A stretch of 64,000 nucleotides of DNA from Leptospira noumeaensis (GCF_004770765.1 NZ_RQFK01000026.1:1178001-1242000), one strand, 5' to 3'; shown: positions 9,090 through 18,996, counted from the first letter of the stretch. Numbers and translations are program-made. Notes: generated from the letters alone by a model not told the origin.

Positions 9090-10961
9090 ATGTTTTTAAC
9101 TGCAGATAGAATTTTACCGTTTATTAGTTTACTTTCACTTTTCGCCTATTTCTTGTTTGATGGGATGGTTGTGGATCCCAAAAGAAGAATTATTTTCCTT
9201 GGCGTTATCTTTTTATTTTTAGCTTTTGATACCATCATTCGAGCCTTCTCTAAAGGTTTGCGTAAAGAAGACCAAAACCGCTATATCGCTGCCGGATTTG
9301 GGATTGGTGCCTTTTTGTTGTCTGTTTTACGTGATTTTTTAGATCTAAAACCGGTAGCTGGATTCAATGAAGAAGTCAGTGCCATTCCAAAGGTAAGAGA
9401 ATTTCTTTTACTTTGCGTAGTCCTTCTTTCGATCGTATTTTTACTCCAAGTGGTTTTACTTGAAATTGGAAAATCATCCTTAGAAGCACAAAGTAATTTA
9501 GCAAAATCCAAAAATTCCCTACTACAAAATGCAGTTCTTGGATTTTTGTTTGTTCTTCCAATCATCGTTGCTGTTAACTATTTTGCTATCAAACGTAACT
9601 ATAACTTTGATTTGAGTAGCCAGGGTAAATTTTCTCTTTCTCAAATTTCCCGAAATCTTATCAAACCAATCACAAAAGATATTACGATCACTGCATTTTA
9701 TCCTCGTCCTTTGGAAGCGGATGGGCCAGCAAACGGAGATAAGTTGGCTGCATTTGCTCTCACTCGAGTTCGTCCGGATATTGAAATCCTTTTGGATCAA
9801 ATCAAAGCAGAAAATTCACATATAACCGTTCAGTTTATCAATGCGGATGTAGAAGTTGATTTGTTAAAAGAGTTTGGACAGGTTTCTAATGGAACTATTT
9901 TTGTCCGTTCCCAGAAACAATCTTTACTCACATCGGGGACTCCTTTTGCAGAAGAAAGGGTAATTGCCAAAGAAACTAAAGATTTGGAAGACTTGGAACG
10001 TAAGTTAGTTGGCGCCCTTCTAAATGTCACTACGGAACAGAAAAAAGTATATTTTACCGTTTCCAATGGAGAAAGGTATGGAATGTCCTTTAAGGCACTT
10101 CCCAATGAACAAGTAAACCGGTTTGTTTCTTCTTTACAATTTTTAAATTTTAAAGTAGCGGAACTTGGATTTGCACAAGGTTGGCCTTCCAAATTGCCAG
10201 AAGATGCAGAAATGTTAGTGGTTCTTGGGCCTACTGTTCCATTTTCCAAAGAAGCAAAAGACGAAATTACTAAATTTGTTTTGGAAAAAAATGGCAAACT
10301 TCTCATCACCATGGAACCGAAAGGAAACGAAGATTTCGGGTGGTTACTGACAACGGCTGGCCTGAAATTCAAATCTACTCAGCTCATTGAAAGAGAAGAA
10401 AAACCGGGGTTTGTTGTGGCTAAACGTTTTCCAGACAACAGGCTCACTGATTTACTTCAGAAAAAAGATATGGGAATTCTTTTTCCTTACAGTGGTTATT
10501 TGGAAACAGATGCTACCATTCCATCTCCCTATGTTTTTAAATCAGAAACTTTGTTAGAATCTGGATTCGAAGCTTATACAGATGAAAATAAAAATGGAAA
10601 ACTAGATCCTAACGAAAAACGTGAAAGTAAAATTCTTTCCGTTGTTTTAACACCCATGTCACTTGTGAGTGAAAAATCAGGAAAAATTATTTTACATACT
10701 GGTACTTCTTGGATTACTGATCAGTTCATTCCGTACGCGATGAACTCTCAGTTTTCCACTGTGTCCATCACAGGTTTATTCCAAGACACTGCTGTTGCAG
10801 AAATTCCACTTAAAAAAGAAGAACTTGATACCATTTCCCTTTCCGACAATCAAAAGTTAGTTGCATGGGTGATTGGAGTGTTTTTGTTCCCTGGATTCAT
10901 TCTGGCAGCGGGATCCTACTTTGTCTATGTTCGCCGAAAAAGTTCTATGATTGAAGTATGA
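9090..10961 (+). CDS. GldG-like ABC auxiliary protein
   Basis: Large membrane-anchored component of the Gld-type ABC system, 623 aa. Three or four membrane spans at the N-terminus (to about residue 170) precede a large extracytoplasmic domain, starting NYFAIKRNYNFDLSSQGKFS, of the ABC_transp_aux type; the phrase RNYNFDLS resembles the usual RYDLT-type start of that domain. A further membrane span near the C-terminus (LVAWVIGVFLFPGFILAAG) returns the chain to the cytoplasm. Starts 3 bases after the permease gene and overlaps the next gene by 4. In Flavobacterium, GldG is needed for gliding; here the role is unknown, since leptospires move with periplasmic flagella. Confidence 0.82.
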   Translation: MFLTADRILPFISLLSLFAYFLFDGMVVDPKRRIIFLGVIFLFLAFDTIIRAFSKGLRKEDQNRYIAAGFGIGAFLLSVLRDFLDLKPVAGFNEEVSAIPKVREFLLLCVVLLSIVFLLQVVLLEIGKSSLEAQSNLAKSKNSLLQNAVLGFLFVLPIIVAVNYFAIKRNYNFDLSSQGKFSLSQISRNLIKPITKDITITAFYPRPLEADGPANGDKLAAFALTRVRPDIEILLDQIKAENSHITVQFINADVEVDLLKEFGQVSNGTIFVRSQKQSLLTSGTPFAEERVIAKETKDLEDLERKLVGALLNVTTEQKKVYFTVSNGERYGMSFKALPNEQVNRFVSSLQFLNFKVAELGFAQGWPSKLPEDAEMLVVLGPTVPFSKEAKDEITKFVLEKNGKLLITMEPKGNEDFGWLLTTAGLKFKSTQLIEREEKPGFVVAKRFPDNRLTDLLQKKDMGILFPYSGYLETDATIPSPYVFKSETLLESGFEAYTDENKNGKLDPNEKRESKILSVVLTPMSLVSEKSGKIILHTGTSWITDQFIPYAMNSQFSTVSITGLFQDTAVAEIPLKKEELDTISLSDNQKLVAWVIGVFLFPGFILAAGSYFVYVRRKSSMIEV

Positions 10962-12031
10962 AACAGAAAATTAGTTTAGTAGTCCTTGCCTTTGTTGGGT
11001 TGTTTTTACTTTTCTACTGGATGGAAGACCATCCAGAGAACATTTCTGAGACAAATTTTTGGAAAGAAGATTGGAAGTCCATTCAATACATTCCACCGAA
11101 AGAAGATTGGTGTGGTGTTATGGAGCCAAAGTTTGCTGATGAAACTATGGTGTTTCGTAAAATTCCTCGTGGATGGAACTTAACTCCAGTTTATACAGTA
11201 TCATCCATAAAAAATGGAAAACAAACTTCTTATGAAGCCAATTACAATGTAAAAAATAGTTTTTCCGAACTCAGTGTTCTTAAAACAAAGTTGATTGAAA
11301 AATCTACACCTGAAATTCAAAAGACTTACTGTTTGGGGATTAGTTCACCATCTTTGACTTTATCAGAAGAAAACGGAACAGATATTGAATTTTCGAAAGA
11401 CAAACAATTGTTGTTTGGTAAAAAAATTGGATCGGATGAAGGTCGCATATCTGTTTTAGTAAAAGACGAGGTTATAGCTCCTTATAACTATCTGATAGAA
11501 AAGTTCCGTTCTCCAGTTACTAGTTTTCGTGAAAAAATGTATGTTACGTTTAATGATGGTTACTTGAAGGAACTGTCTTTTTCTGGTCAGGTTGTGAATG
11601 TAAAGGCCGAAAATCGTGCCAAAAAAAACCAATACAATGTTTATGTAAATGATTGGAGCCGTATTACCGGTGAAAGGATTGTTTTACCACCGGATGTGGG
11701 AAACCAATGGGAATCTGTGGTGAAGGGACTAAAAGTAGAATTCTATATCGACGAGACGGGTGCCCCGGCTTTTCCTGAACTGAATTCGACACAAGTTCCT
11801 GAAGCGGTGTTGGATGTAACCCAATCGGAAGGAATCAAGTTTCGACTTTCTTTTTATCCGTTATGGGAATCCGATTCGGGAAAATGGAGGCCGGTGCGTA
11901 GGGAACTGGTTCCTTATTTTACGGAATCCATCACTTGGATGAAAGAAGAATCCTTCCAAAATCTGGTGAATGCTGTCATGAAAGTGAAAAGTGCTTCCCG
12001 GTACGAGCGTCCCAACCAGAAAATCCAATAA
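10958..12031 (+). CDS. membrane-anchored DUF4340-like protein of the Gld-type ABC cluster
   Basis: A 357-residue protein with one N-terminal membrane anchor (ISLVVLAFVGLFLLFYWM) and a predicted periplasmic body of beta-rich repeats. No family motif is decisive, but DUF4340 proteins with a single anchor routinely follow the GldG-like gene in this kind of ABC cluster, so the assignment rests on position and topology. Its ATG overlaps the GldG-like stop codon. Likely an extracytoplasmic accessory of the exporter. Confidence 0.6.
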   Translation: MKQKISLVVLAFVGLFLLFYWMEDHPENISETNFWKEDWKSIQYIPPKEDWCGVMEPKFADETMVFRKIPRGWNLTPVYTVSSIKNGKQTSYEANYNVKNSFSELSVLKTKLIEKSTPEIQKTYCLGISSPSLTLSEENGTDIEFSKDKQLLFGKKIGSDEGRISVLVKDEVIAPYNYLIEKFRSPVTSFREKMYVTFNDGYLKELSFSGQVVNVKAENRAKKNQYNVYVNDWSRITGERIVLPPDVGNQWESVVKGLKVEFYIDETGAPAFPELNSTQVPEAVLDVTQSEGIKFRLSFYPLWESDSGKWRPVRRELVPYFTESITWMKEESFQNLVNAVMKVKSASRYERPNQKIQ

Positions 12032-12032
12032 G

Positions 12033-12647
12033 GTGCAAAAAGTTTCTACAGTCGCATCTCGGATGGAAATGATCCGAGATTTATTCTACTCTCCCATGTC
12101 CGCCTTCGAATCCTATTATCATAAAACGGATTTAGGTGGTCGTGATTTGTGGTTGGCCCATCTCCAACTCATCCTTCTCGCACCAGCGGCCAAGTTTCTC
12201 GGTAATTTAATCCAAATTGTTTTGTTCAAAGTATCTACAGTCGATGAAGAAACAAAGTTAACTTACACACAAGGGATGTTGACCTTATTCTTTTTTTATT
12301 TAGGATTCTATGTTCTGATTCGGTTGGTTGATAGTTTTCGGATGTATCATCAGATGCGTGACCGTACCAAAGATTGGGAAGGACCAGAGCCACATGTGTT
12401 TATGATTTCCTATCTTCCTTTCAGTGCCACAACGATCTTTTGGATTTTTCCTGCACCAATACCTTTGTTTGCGTTAGGTGTTGGTTTTTTATATTCCTTA
12501 CATTTAGCTTATTATTATTTATCACACCGAAGAGAATGGACATCCTTTGATTTTTTATTTTTCCTTATGAAAGTGATTTTATTTTTTTTGGTTCTTCTTT
12601 CGGTTCCTCTATTTATTTACAACCTGGTTAGGACGGTACTCTTTTGA
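12033..12647 (+). CDS. integral membrane protein, Yip1-like
   Basis: About 204 aa with four to five strongly hydrophobic segments and a short cytosolic N-terminus ([20 protein letters not shown]). The phrase [12 protein letters not shown] resembles the opening of YIP1-family membrane proteins, which commonly begin with a short amphipathic helix containing P and F. The family call is tentative. Several starts are possible: a GTG at 12033 one base after the previous stop (chosen), ATGs at 12063 and 12069, or a GTG at 11991 inside the previous gene. The gene overlaps mpl by 4 bases (TTGA), so it belongs to the same transcript as the ABC cluster and mpl. Confidence 0.55.
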   Translation: MQKVSTVASRMEMIRDLFYSPMSAFESYYHKTDLGGRDLWLAHLQLILLAPAAKFLGNLIQIVLFKVSTVDEETKLTYTQGMLTLFFFYLGFYVLIRLVDSFRMYHQMRDRTKDWEGPEPHVFMISYLPFSATTIFWIFPAPIPLFALGVGFLYSLHLAYYYLSHRREWTSFDFLFFLMKVILFFLVLLSVPLFIYNLVRTVLF

Positions 12648-14038
12648 AAATCTTTTTGGTAGGCATTGGTGGGATTGCTATGGGTAATTTGGCCTATATG
12701 CTAAAAAATCAAGGTCACGACGTTTCAGGTTCTGATCAAAATCTTTACCCACCTATGTCTGATAAATTGGTAGAGTGGGGATTATCACCTAAATCTGGTT
12801 ATCGTAAAGAAAATGTTAAAGGTGCGGATTTAGTCATCATAGGAAATGCGATTTCACGTGGGAATCCAGAAGTAGAAGAAGTTCTAAATACCGGAATGGA
12901 ATACATGAGTATGGCCCAGGCCATCGGAACATTTTTTCTGAAAAATAAAAAACCCATCGTGATTTCTGGAACGCACGGCAAAACAACAACAACGTTTTTA
13001 ACTCATTGGATTTTAGAATCCATTGGATTAAAACCCGGTCTTTTTGTGGGTGGGATTCGCAAAGACGGATTCCCTGGTTTTGCTCTGGGGGAAGGAGATT
13101 ATTTTGTCATCGAAGGAGATGAATACGATTCTGCTTTCTTTGATAAAAGTTCTAAGTTTTTACATTATAGACCATACTACTTAGCAATGAATGCTTTAGA
13201 TTTTGATCATGCTGATATTTTTGCTGATCTCAATGCAATCAAAACCATGTTCAAACGCCTGTTAAATTTGGTTCCTGGTCGTGGTAAGGTTTTTTATTGG
13301 AAAGGTTCTCGGAACCTCGTGGAAATCACAAAAGATTATAAACATGCACCCGTGGAATCCTTTGATTTAGGAGACAAAAACTCCATTTTTAAATATGAAA
13401 AAGGTATTTTATCTGAGATGCGAACCAAAACAAAATTAAAACCATCTTTGATTGGATCACATAACTACCGCAATGTGGAAGTGGCGACTCGTATTTGTTT
13501 GGAAATTGCTCCTCAAAAAAGAAAAGAAATTTTAGAAGCTGTGGTTTCTTTCCCAGGTGTCAAACGAAGACAAGAAAATCTATTTGTTTCCGATAAGAGT
13601 TTACTTGTAGAAGATTTTGCTCATCATCCTGTGGCCATCCAAGAAACGATACGAGCTCACAAAGAAGCCTATCCTGGATATAAAATCATTTCACTGTTTG
13701 AACCAAGAAGTGCCACCTCACATAGAAATGTTTTCCAAGACGATTTTGCTAAATGTTTTAAAGGAAGTGATGTCAGCATCGTTACCGAAGTGTATCAAGT
13801 AGATAAGGTAAATAAATCCTTACGTTTGAATGTCAAAAAACTAGTAAAAGACATCTCAAAGAATACAAAGAAAGACGCATTGTATGCAAAAGATCCCAAA
13901 GAAATTCCAGTCCTTCTAAAAAAGATTCTACCAAAATTTCAAAAAGAAAAAGTAATCATCCTTGCGATGTCGAATGGTGCCTTTGGTGGAATTTATCCTG
14001 AATTAAAATCATTAATCGAATTACGAGAATCTGTATGA
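12644..14038 (+). CDS. mpl: UDP-N-acetylmuramate:L-alanyl-gamma-D-glutamyl-meso-diaminopimelate ligase
   Basis: Mur-ligase family enzyme that reattaches recycled murein tripeptide to UDP-MurNAc in the cytoplasm. The Rossmann start is [20 protein letters not shown] with [12 protein letters not shown] following; the ATP loop is [12 protein letters not shown] and the acidic [10 protein letters not shown] block with [21 protein letters not shown] is characteristic of Mpl rather than Mur[10 protein letters not shown] marks the C-terminal domain. Length 464 aa matches. The start is a TTG overlapping the preceding stop; no ATG is available near the conserved N-terminus. The ATG of pheS overlaps its stop, so cell-wall recycling and tRNA charging genes share a transcript. 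Confidence 0.92.
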   Translation: MKIFLVGIGGIAMGNLAYMLKNQGHDVSGSDQNLYPPMSDKLVEWGLSPKSGYRKENVKGADLVIIGNAISRGNPEVEEVLNTGMEYMSMAQAIGTFFLKNKKPIVISGTHGKTTTTFLTHWILESIGLKPGLFVGGIRKDGFPGFALGEGDYFVIEGDEYDSAFFDKSSKFLHYRPYYLAMNALDFDHADIFADLNAIKTMFKRLLNLVPGRGKVFYWKGSRNLVEITKDYKHAPVESFDLGDKNSIFKYEKGILSEMRTKTKLKPSLIGSHNYRNVEVATRICLEIAPQKRKEILEAVVSFPGVKRRQENLFVSDKSLLVEDFAHHPVAIQETIRAHKEAYPGYKIISLFEPRSATSHRNVFQDDFAKCFKGSDVSIVTEVYQVDKVNKSLRLNVKKLVKDISKNTKKDALYAKDPKEIPVLLKKILPKFQKEKVIILAMSNGAFGGIYPELKSLIELRESV

Positions 14039-15060
14039 GCCTATCCCAAGAAATCGAAGTTTTAGTTAAAGAAGCAGAGTCTGTTTTATCTTCAGCCACA
14101 TCCGAACAAGATTTGGATTCTTTAAAAAACCAATTCATTGGTAAAAAAGGAAAACTCACTTCTGTTTTAAAAGGTCTTGCCGCCTTATCCGTGGAAGAGA
14201 AAAAAACAGTAGGGAAACAAGCGAACGAAGCACAAAACCGACTCGAAAGTTTTGTTGAAACCAAAAGAACTTCTTTAAAAGAAAGTTTTTATGAAAACAA
14301 GTTAGGCCAAGAATTTTTTGATAGTTTGCGACCACTGGCGCCCAAAGAAAGAGGAAGCCTTCATCCCATTTCTCAAATCCAATACGAAATTGAAGATATC
14401 TTTACTTCTATGGGTTTTTCTGTGATGGATGGGCCGGAAGTAGAAACGGATGAAAACAATTTCGGTGCTCTCAATTTTACGGAAGACCATCCCGCTCGTG
14501 ATATGCAAGATACGTTTTATACGGAAGATGGAAATTTACTCAGAACTCATACTTCAGCCATCCAAGTGCGTGCCCTTCGCAAACTAAAACCTCCTTTTCG
14601 GATCATTGCTCCTGGTCGTGTGTTTCGATATGAAGAGGTGGATGCCTCTCACGAAAATACGTTTTACCAAGTAGAAGGGATGGTTGTGGGTGAAAATATT
14701 TCAGTCGCACATTTGATTTATACTATGGAAACACTTCTTTCTCGTGTGTTTCGAAAAGAAATCAAAACAAGACTAAGACCGGGATACTTTCCATTTGTGG
14801 AACCAGGTTTTGAACTCGATATCAACTGTCTGGTTTGTAGTGGAGATGGTTGCAGTGTGTGTAAACATTCTGGTTGGTTGGAACTACTCCCTTGTGGACT
14901 GGTTCATCCAAATGTCCTTGAATCAGCAGGACTTGATTCTAAAAAATGGACTGGGTTTGCTTTTGGTCTTGGCCTTGACCGTCTTGTGATGATGCGTTAT
15001 GGAATCCATGACATCCGGTATTTCCAATCAGGAAATTTAAGGTTCTTAAAACAGTTTTAG
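14035..15060 (+). CDS. pheS: phenylalanyl-tRNA synthetase alpha subunit
   Basis: Catalytic subunit of the alpha2beta2 enzyme that charges tRNA-Phe. A coiled-coil N-terminal arm (about residues 1-90) is followed by the class II catalytic domain: [19 protein letters not shown], motif 2 [21 protein letters not shown], the FFPxTEP-like [15 protein letters not shown], a cysteine-rich [12 protein letters not shown] loop and motif 3 [18 protein letters not shown]. Length 341 aa is standard. The pheT partner is not in the window. Last gene of the plus-strand run that began at 7429; a strong hairpin terminator lies immediately downstream. Confidence 0.97.
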   Translation: MSLSQEIEVLVKEAESVLSSATSEQDLDSLKNQFIGKKGKLTSVLKGLAALSVEEKKTVGKQANEAQNRLESFVETKRTSLKESFYENKLGQEFFDSLRPLAPKERGSLHPISQIQYEIEDIFTSMGFSVMDGPEVETDENNFGALNFTEDHPARDMQDTFYTEDGNLLRTHTSAIQVRALRKLKPPFRIIAPGRVFRYEEVDASHENTFYQVEGMVVGENISVAHLIYTMETLLSRVFRKEIKTRLRPGYFPFVEPGFELDINCLVCSGDGCSVCKHSGWLELLPCGLVHPNVLESAGLDSKKWTGFAFGLGLDRLVMMRYGIHDIRYFQSGNLRFLKQF

Positions 15061-15083
15061 TTTTGTTAGGTGGTTGTTGAACC

Positions 15084-15118
15084 AAAAGGCCAAAGACTTA
15101 CCGTCCTTGGCCTTTTTC
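15084..15118. terminator. bidirectional intrinsic terminator between pheS and the thiolase-like gene
   Basis: AAAAGGCCAA at 15084-15093 pairs with TTGGCCTTTT at 15107-15116; after an A/C mismatch, GAC and GTC extend the stem around a TTACC loop. The arms give U-runs on both strands, fitting convergent genes on each side. Confidence 0.88.
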
Positions 15119-15121
15119 ATT

Positions 15122-16651
15122 TTAACCTAAAAGCACCGCCTGGATTTTTCCTTCGATTTCTTGGAATTCCACTTTTGAATTTCCAAGAGAGAGTCCTTCT
15201 TTGGATACAATTTCTACTCCATCTTTTCCATAAAGGTTCGTTAGAACCATCTCTCCATTTTCTTTTGTCGAGCAGGCAATGAGGTAAGGTGGTTTTTTTT
15301 CTCCACCTGGATTGAAATAAATGGTGCTTACACTAAGGATGGTGGCTTTTTCTCCCACTTTTGGATTTGGGACATTGACTTCCAATGGTTTTAAAGCCAA
15401 AGGTTCTCTTGTTTCTGATTTAGGTTTTTCTTTGGAAAATAAAACTACGGAATTGATGCTATCTATTCCTCCATTTCCTCCAAGCAAACTGACGCTAGGC
15501 GGTGTCTCCAGTGTTTTTGGAATGGGATCTACGGCAAGGCCATATTGGCTCGCTATGTCAATGAGACCTGTCGCTCCCGAAAGTGCCATGGCAGCTTGGT
15601 AGTTTAAAATTCCTCCACCCAAATTGATTGGAATTTCTTTTGTTCCATTGGAAATTTTTCCTTTGCGAAGTGCCGTTGCAGTTTCTTTCGGTGGTACACC
15701 AAAATACAAACCCGCTTCATGGATGACCATTCCTGTAAAACAATCATAAATCCAAGCATAATCAATATCAGAACGTTTGAATCCAGAAGAGGCCACGGCT
15801 CTTTCACAAGCAAGTGCGGCTGGACTTTTTAAGTCTTTTTTTTGTATGAAGTATTCCGCATGGGCACTATGTCCGGAACCCGCTAAGTAAATATGTTCGG
15901 CATCTTTTTTGATGATTTTGTTTTCAATTAACTTCTGTTTCATGAATTCAGAAGTGATGAGAGTGGCAAATCCATGATCGGTGACAATGGCAATCATCGG
16001 TGTACTATAAACTCCAGAAAGGGGTTTTTTTAACTGTTTTTCCGTGAGTGGTTTTTGGAATTGGAAAGCCCGGGGATTGGATTCGGCAAGTGACCGAAAG
16101 TGTTTTGTGATTTCTTCTAAATCATCACTGGTCACTCCAGTATCAAACATCATTCGTTCACATAACAAAGAATAAAGACCAATGAGGGTCGCCCCATAAG
16201 GCATTTCCCAATCTTTGTGGCAAACAGTGGCCGTGAGTCTTTTTAAATCAGATATTTGTTTGAATACTGATTTGGGAACATCGGCAGCGGCCACAAGAAC
16301 AACAGCATAAGGATTGGCTTTGACAATGGTATGTGCTTGGCCAATGGCACCGCCTACACTGGCCCCACCTAAATCCACGGTATGACAAGCAAGTCCTCCA
16401 AAACCTAAATCATTGGAATCTTTGACTGTAAATCCATACCCTTCTCGGCCAAGAGACTGGGCTTCGATAGATACAAAATCAGTTAAAAAGGGTGCAATTT
16501 TAGAACGATCCGTTCCGAGAAAACCAAATAGTTTATCTACAGAACGAAATAATATAGAATGGTATTTTTCTAAAGGAGAAAGATTTTTATAAACTTCCGA
16601 ATCAAATTCAGATTCGATGGTGTCAGCGACACCGAGTAGAATTGGGTTCAT
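15122..16651 (-). CDS. thiolase-like protein with C-terminal OB-type tail
   Basis: A 509-residue thiolase-fold protein. The first half is set by GREGYGFTVKDSN and LGGASVGGAIGQAHTIV followed by VVLVAAADVPK, the second by YDCFTGMVIHEAGLYFG and INLGGGILNYQAAMALSGAT. The nucleophile position of classical thiolases (C-A-S-G-G-A) reads V-D-L-G-G-A here (Val92), and the GHPxGATG histidine region reads QAAMALSGATG, so classical thiolase catalysis looks unlikely. Residues from about 420 form a small beta-rich module (PPYLIACSTKENGEMVLTNL) like the OB module of acyl-CoA-associated DUF35 proteins. Mycobacterial SCP2-thiolase-like proteins share this size and lack of catalytic residues. Cotranscribed with three hypothetical genes upstream. 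Confidence 0.75.
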   Translation of the reverse strand: MNPILLGVADTIESEFDSEVYKNLSPLEKYHSILFRSVDKLFGFLGTDRSKIAPFLTDFVSIEAQSLGREGYGFTVKDSNDLGFGGLACHTVDLGGASVGGAIGQAHTIVKANPYAVVLVAAADVPKSVFKQISDLKRLTATVCHKDWEMPYGATLIGLYSLLCERMMFDTGVTSDDLEEITKHFRSLAESNPRAFQFQKPLTEKQLKKPLSGVYSTPMIAIVTDHGFATLITSEFMKQKLIENKIIKKDAEHIYLAGSGHSAHAEYFIQKKDLKSPAALACERAVASSGFKRSDIDYAWIYDCFTGMVIHEAGLYFGVPPKETATALRKGKISNGTKEIPINLGGGILNYQAAMALSGATGLIDIASQYGLAVDPIPKTLETPPSVSLLGGNGGIDSINSVVLFSKEKPKSETREPLALKPLEVNVPNPKVGEKATILSVSTIYFNPGGEKKPPYLIACSTKENGEMVLTNLYGKDGVEIVSKEGLSLGNSKVEFQEIEGKIQAVLLG

Positions 16652-16666
16652 GATGGCTCATTAGAA

Positions 16667-17461
16667 TTAACCTTCCATATTCATCAACGCATTCATTCGA
16701 AAATCTTGTATGATTTGTTTGCAACGTTCAGTAATCAAAGTCAGGCTTTCGCCGAATTTTTTTCCGTTAAAGGCATTAAACGCATGAGGATAATCCTTAT
16801 CGTTGACTTGGACAATCATATCAGGATTGATCCTGTTTTTGCCGACTAAATCTAACACAGAAACTGTGATATTTTTTAGAGCAATACATCCGTCTTTTAA
16901 AAGATTTTGGGATGCCTTTTCAATCACAATATTGTTTCCATTCGCATCCAGTAAGGTTTTGATGAACTCTTGCATTTTCATGGAAGGAAGGCCACGTCTT
17001 GTCATTCCAATTCGTTCGACTTGTAAAACAGCATCTTGTAAATAGGAATATTCTGGGGTTCCTTTGAAGATATAAATAAGAACCGGAAGTTCTGTTTCTG
17101 TAAAATCCAACATAGCACCGTAGAAGTATCTTGTTTCAACTTTTGCGAGTGGATGGAAATCTACTTTTTTATAATTAGCTAACTTCTCAATGGACTCGTC
17201 CATAATTCGATTTAGAGTTTGTGCTTTTGCTGCTTCTTTTTTGGCCGCAAGTTCTTGGAATTTGGATTTTAATTGTTCGAGGAAAGTCACTTCTTCTGTG
17301 AGAAACTTTGTGATGTTGCCACGGAGTTTCAGGACTTGTAAATATCTTTGTTCGAATCCTGTTTGGTCAAATGCCTTAGGATTTAGTTTTCCGTGTTCTT
17401 TGTATTCTGATCTGATTTTTTCTAATATTGCTTTTGTTTCTGCTTCCGACAGTTCTTTCAT
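16667..17461 (-). CDS. conserved hypothetical protein
   Basis: Not recognised. It has 264 aa, no signal peptide and no membrane span. The N-terminal half is helical and charged with a probable coiled coil (FLEQLKSKFQELAAKKEAAKAQT, described in part), the C-terminal half mixed alpha/beta. The ATG lies 3 bases inside the upstream gene (4-base overlap), and the thiolase-like gene follows 15 bases downstream, so it is part of a four-gene operon. Probably a cytoplasmic protein partnering the 378-residue upstream product; no catalytic motif seen. Confidence 0.7.
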   Translation of the reverse strand: MKELSEAETKAILEKIRSEYKEHGKLNPKAFDQTGFEQRYLQVLKLRGNITKFLTEEVTFLEQLKSKFQELAAKKEAAKAQTLNRIMDESIEKLANYKKVDFHPLAKVETRYFYGAMLDFTETELPVLIYIFKGTPEYSYLQDAVLQVERIGMTRRGLPSMKMQEFIKTLLDANGNNIVIEKASQNLLKDGCIALKNITVSVLDLVGKNRINPDMIVQVNDKDYPHAFNAFNGKKFGESLTLITERCKQIIQDFRMNALMNMEG

Positions 17462-18594
17462 TTCGATTGTTTCCAGTTCTCAATATCAAGTATGGTTTTA
17501 TCCAAATCTTGTGCAAAATATAGGGATGCATTTTTTGCATCTACATACATCAACTGATTTGCATATTGTAATTGTTTGACCTGAATTTCATTCTTTAGGT
17601 TTAAAATATTCAACAATTGCAAACTAAGTTTTTTGAAATCTTTGACTATAGTATCGGAATGTCTTTGCATTTCAAACAGATGGAGTCTGTTTAATTTTTC
17701 TTTATCCGATTCAATAAATTTCATTTCTTCCCTTTTTTCTGCAGGTGCTTTTGAGATATAATACGTAATAGGACGAGGATAAGATGTCATTTCCTTGTGA
17801 AGATCGATCATTTTATCAAGGGCTTCAAATACTTGTGATTCCATTTCACGAGCAAAGTTCCCAACAATATTTTTGTTTTCGGATGGGTCACCGGTGAGTT
17901 CAAAGATCCGAGAAGATTGTAAGTTCCGAATGATGGCTGTGACACGTTCCCTATAAGTGGATAATAATTTGATAAAGTCTTCTATACTTTGGAAGGCCGT
18001 TTTGTCGCCGTCTTCTCCCACTTGTAAGTTGGGTTCTGTATTTGTGATTCCTTCCGGTTCCTCCGTTTTTGGTAAATCCGGTGTGTTGAGAAGACCGTCA
18101 TGAGAAAGTGGTTCCTCGGTCGTAAGGGGAGGTGGTGTTTCTCCTTCAAAAATATCCAAATCTACATCTTCCTGCATCAGATTATCTTCTGGATCGGAAT
18201 CGGGATTGTCTTTTTGAGATTCAAGCGGTTTGTCCGTTGGATTTGGCTGAGTTGAGGATTGTAATCCAACTAACTTCCCTAATATGGGATTTGCTTTTAA
18301 ACCCTCAGAGATTTGTGTAGTGGGTGGAGGTGTGACTTGAGTTGTCGGATTTGTTGCAGTTTTAGCTGTGTCACTGGAGGCTGAAGAGGGAGACTGCGGA
18401 ACCACTTCAAAATGATTGCCAATGAGTTTTAAAATCTCAATTCTACGGGTGTCTTTATTAAAACGAAGCGCATAACGGTTGTTATCTTTATCGATATACC
18501 TTTGTTGGATTTGAGAAATTGACAATTTGAGAGGATCAATTTCTGAAATGGAATCAATTTTTATATAATGGAATTTTGATTTTTCAGGTGTCAC
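17458..18594 (-). CDS. hypothetical protein with proline/threonine-rich linker
   Basis: Not recognised. The 378-aa protein has three parts: a small N-terminal beta domain (about 1-70, KFHYIKIDSISEIDPLKLS), a low-complexity linker rich in P, T, S, E and D (about 70-200), and a helical C-terminal domain with several long amphipathic helices (about 205-378) such as KEEMKFIESDKEKLNRLHLF-like stretches. No signal peptide. It begins at a GTG whose last bases overlap the previous stop (GTGA). The linker organisation suggests a scaffold joining two modules; function unknown. Confidence 0.65.
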   Translation of the reverse strand: MTPEKSKFHYIKIDSISEIDPLKLSISQIQQRYIDKDNNRYALRFNKDTRRIEILKLIGNHFEVVPQSPSSASSDTAKTATNPTTQVTPPPTTQISEGLKANPILGKLVGLQSSTQPNPTDKPLESQKDNPDSDPEDNLMQEDVDLDIFEGETPPPLTTEEPLSHDGLLNTPDLPKTEEPEGITNTEPNLQVGEDGDKTAFQSIEDFIKLLSTYRERVTAIIRNLQSSRIFELTGDPSENKNIVGNFAREMESQVFEALDKMIDLHKEMTSYPRPITYYISKAPAEKREEMKFIESDKEKLNRLHLFEMQRHSDTIVKDFKKLSLQLLNILNLKNEIQVKQLQYANQLMYVDAKNASLYFAQDLDKTILDIENWKQSK

Positions 18595-18875
18595 AGTCTT
18601 AAAATTTCCAACAAAGCTTCTGTGAAAGCATACGAGAGTAATACGTTCGGGTCAACTTCCTTCTCCCGAGAAATCAAAGTTAAGGTAAAAAAATCGTATC
18701 GACTGAGTTCCATACGTTCATAATGGCCTGATTCGCGTTTCTCAAAGGTTCCTGGCTCCATTCCCTCTATTTTCAGGGATAAAATAGCCATTTTTACGAC
18801 AAGGGCCAGATCCAAGTGTTTTTGTTTTAGGATCTCAAAGAGTTCGGAATCGATCCAAATGAGAATGGGGAACAT
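18591..18875 (-). CDS. small conserved hypothetical protein
   Basis: Unrecognised protein of 94 aa, acidic and leucine-rich, probably mixed alpha/beta (FPILIWIDSELFEILKQKH). First gene of the minus-strand operon ending with the thiolase-like gene, overlapping the next gene by 4 bases. It faces rpsT across a 121-bp divergent intergenic region that must hold promoters for both directions. Nothing indicates secretion. Confidence 0.65.
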   Translation of the reverse strand: MFPILIWIDSELFEILKQKHLDLALVVKMAILSLKIEGMEPGTFEKRESGHYERMELSRYDFFTLTLISREKEVDPNVLLSYAFTEALLEILRL

Positions 18876-18939
18876 GTTTTTCTCCTATGGGAAGAGGTTG
18901 TGAAAGCCCTCTTTGGTACCCATTTTTTTCTCTTTCGCC

Positions 18940-18969
18940 TTGACCGTCAGGGTGGTACTCAAAAGATAA
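18940..18969 (+). promoter_or_regulatory. candidate sigma-70 promoter for rpsT
   Basis: TTGACC at 18940-18945 with an AGATAA-like -10 hexamer 18 bases later (18964-18969). Transcription would begin about 20 bases before the rpsT start, leaving a short leader with AGGGGA as ribosome site. The -10 is poor; a suggestion only. Confidence 0.35.
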
Positions 18970-18996
18970 GTAAAAATTCCTCGTAGGGGACATTCC

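Noticed and set aside
9830..10372. 180-codon minus-strand frame inside the GldG-like gene
   Set aside because: Antisense shadow of a conserved coding region; no domain signature.
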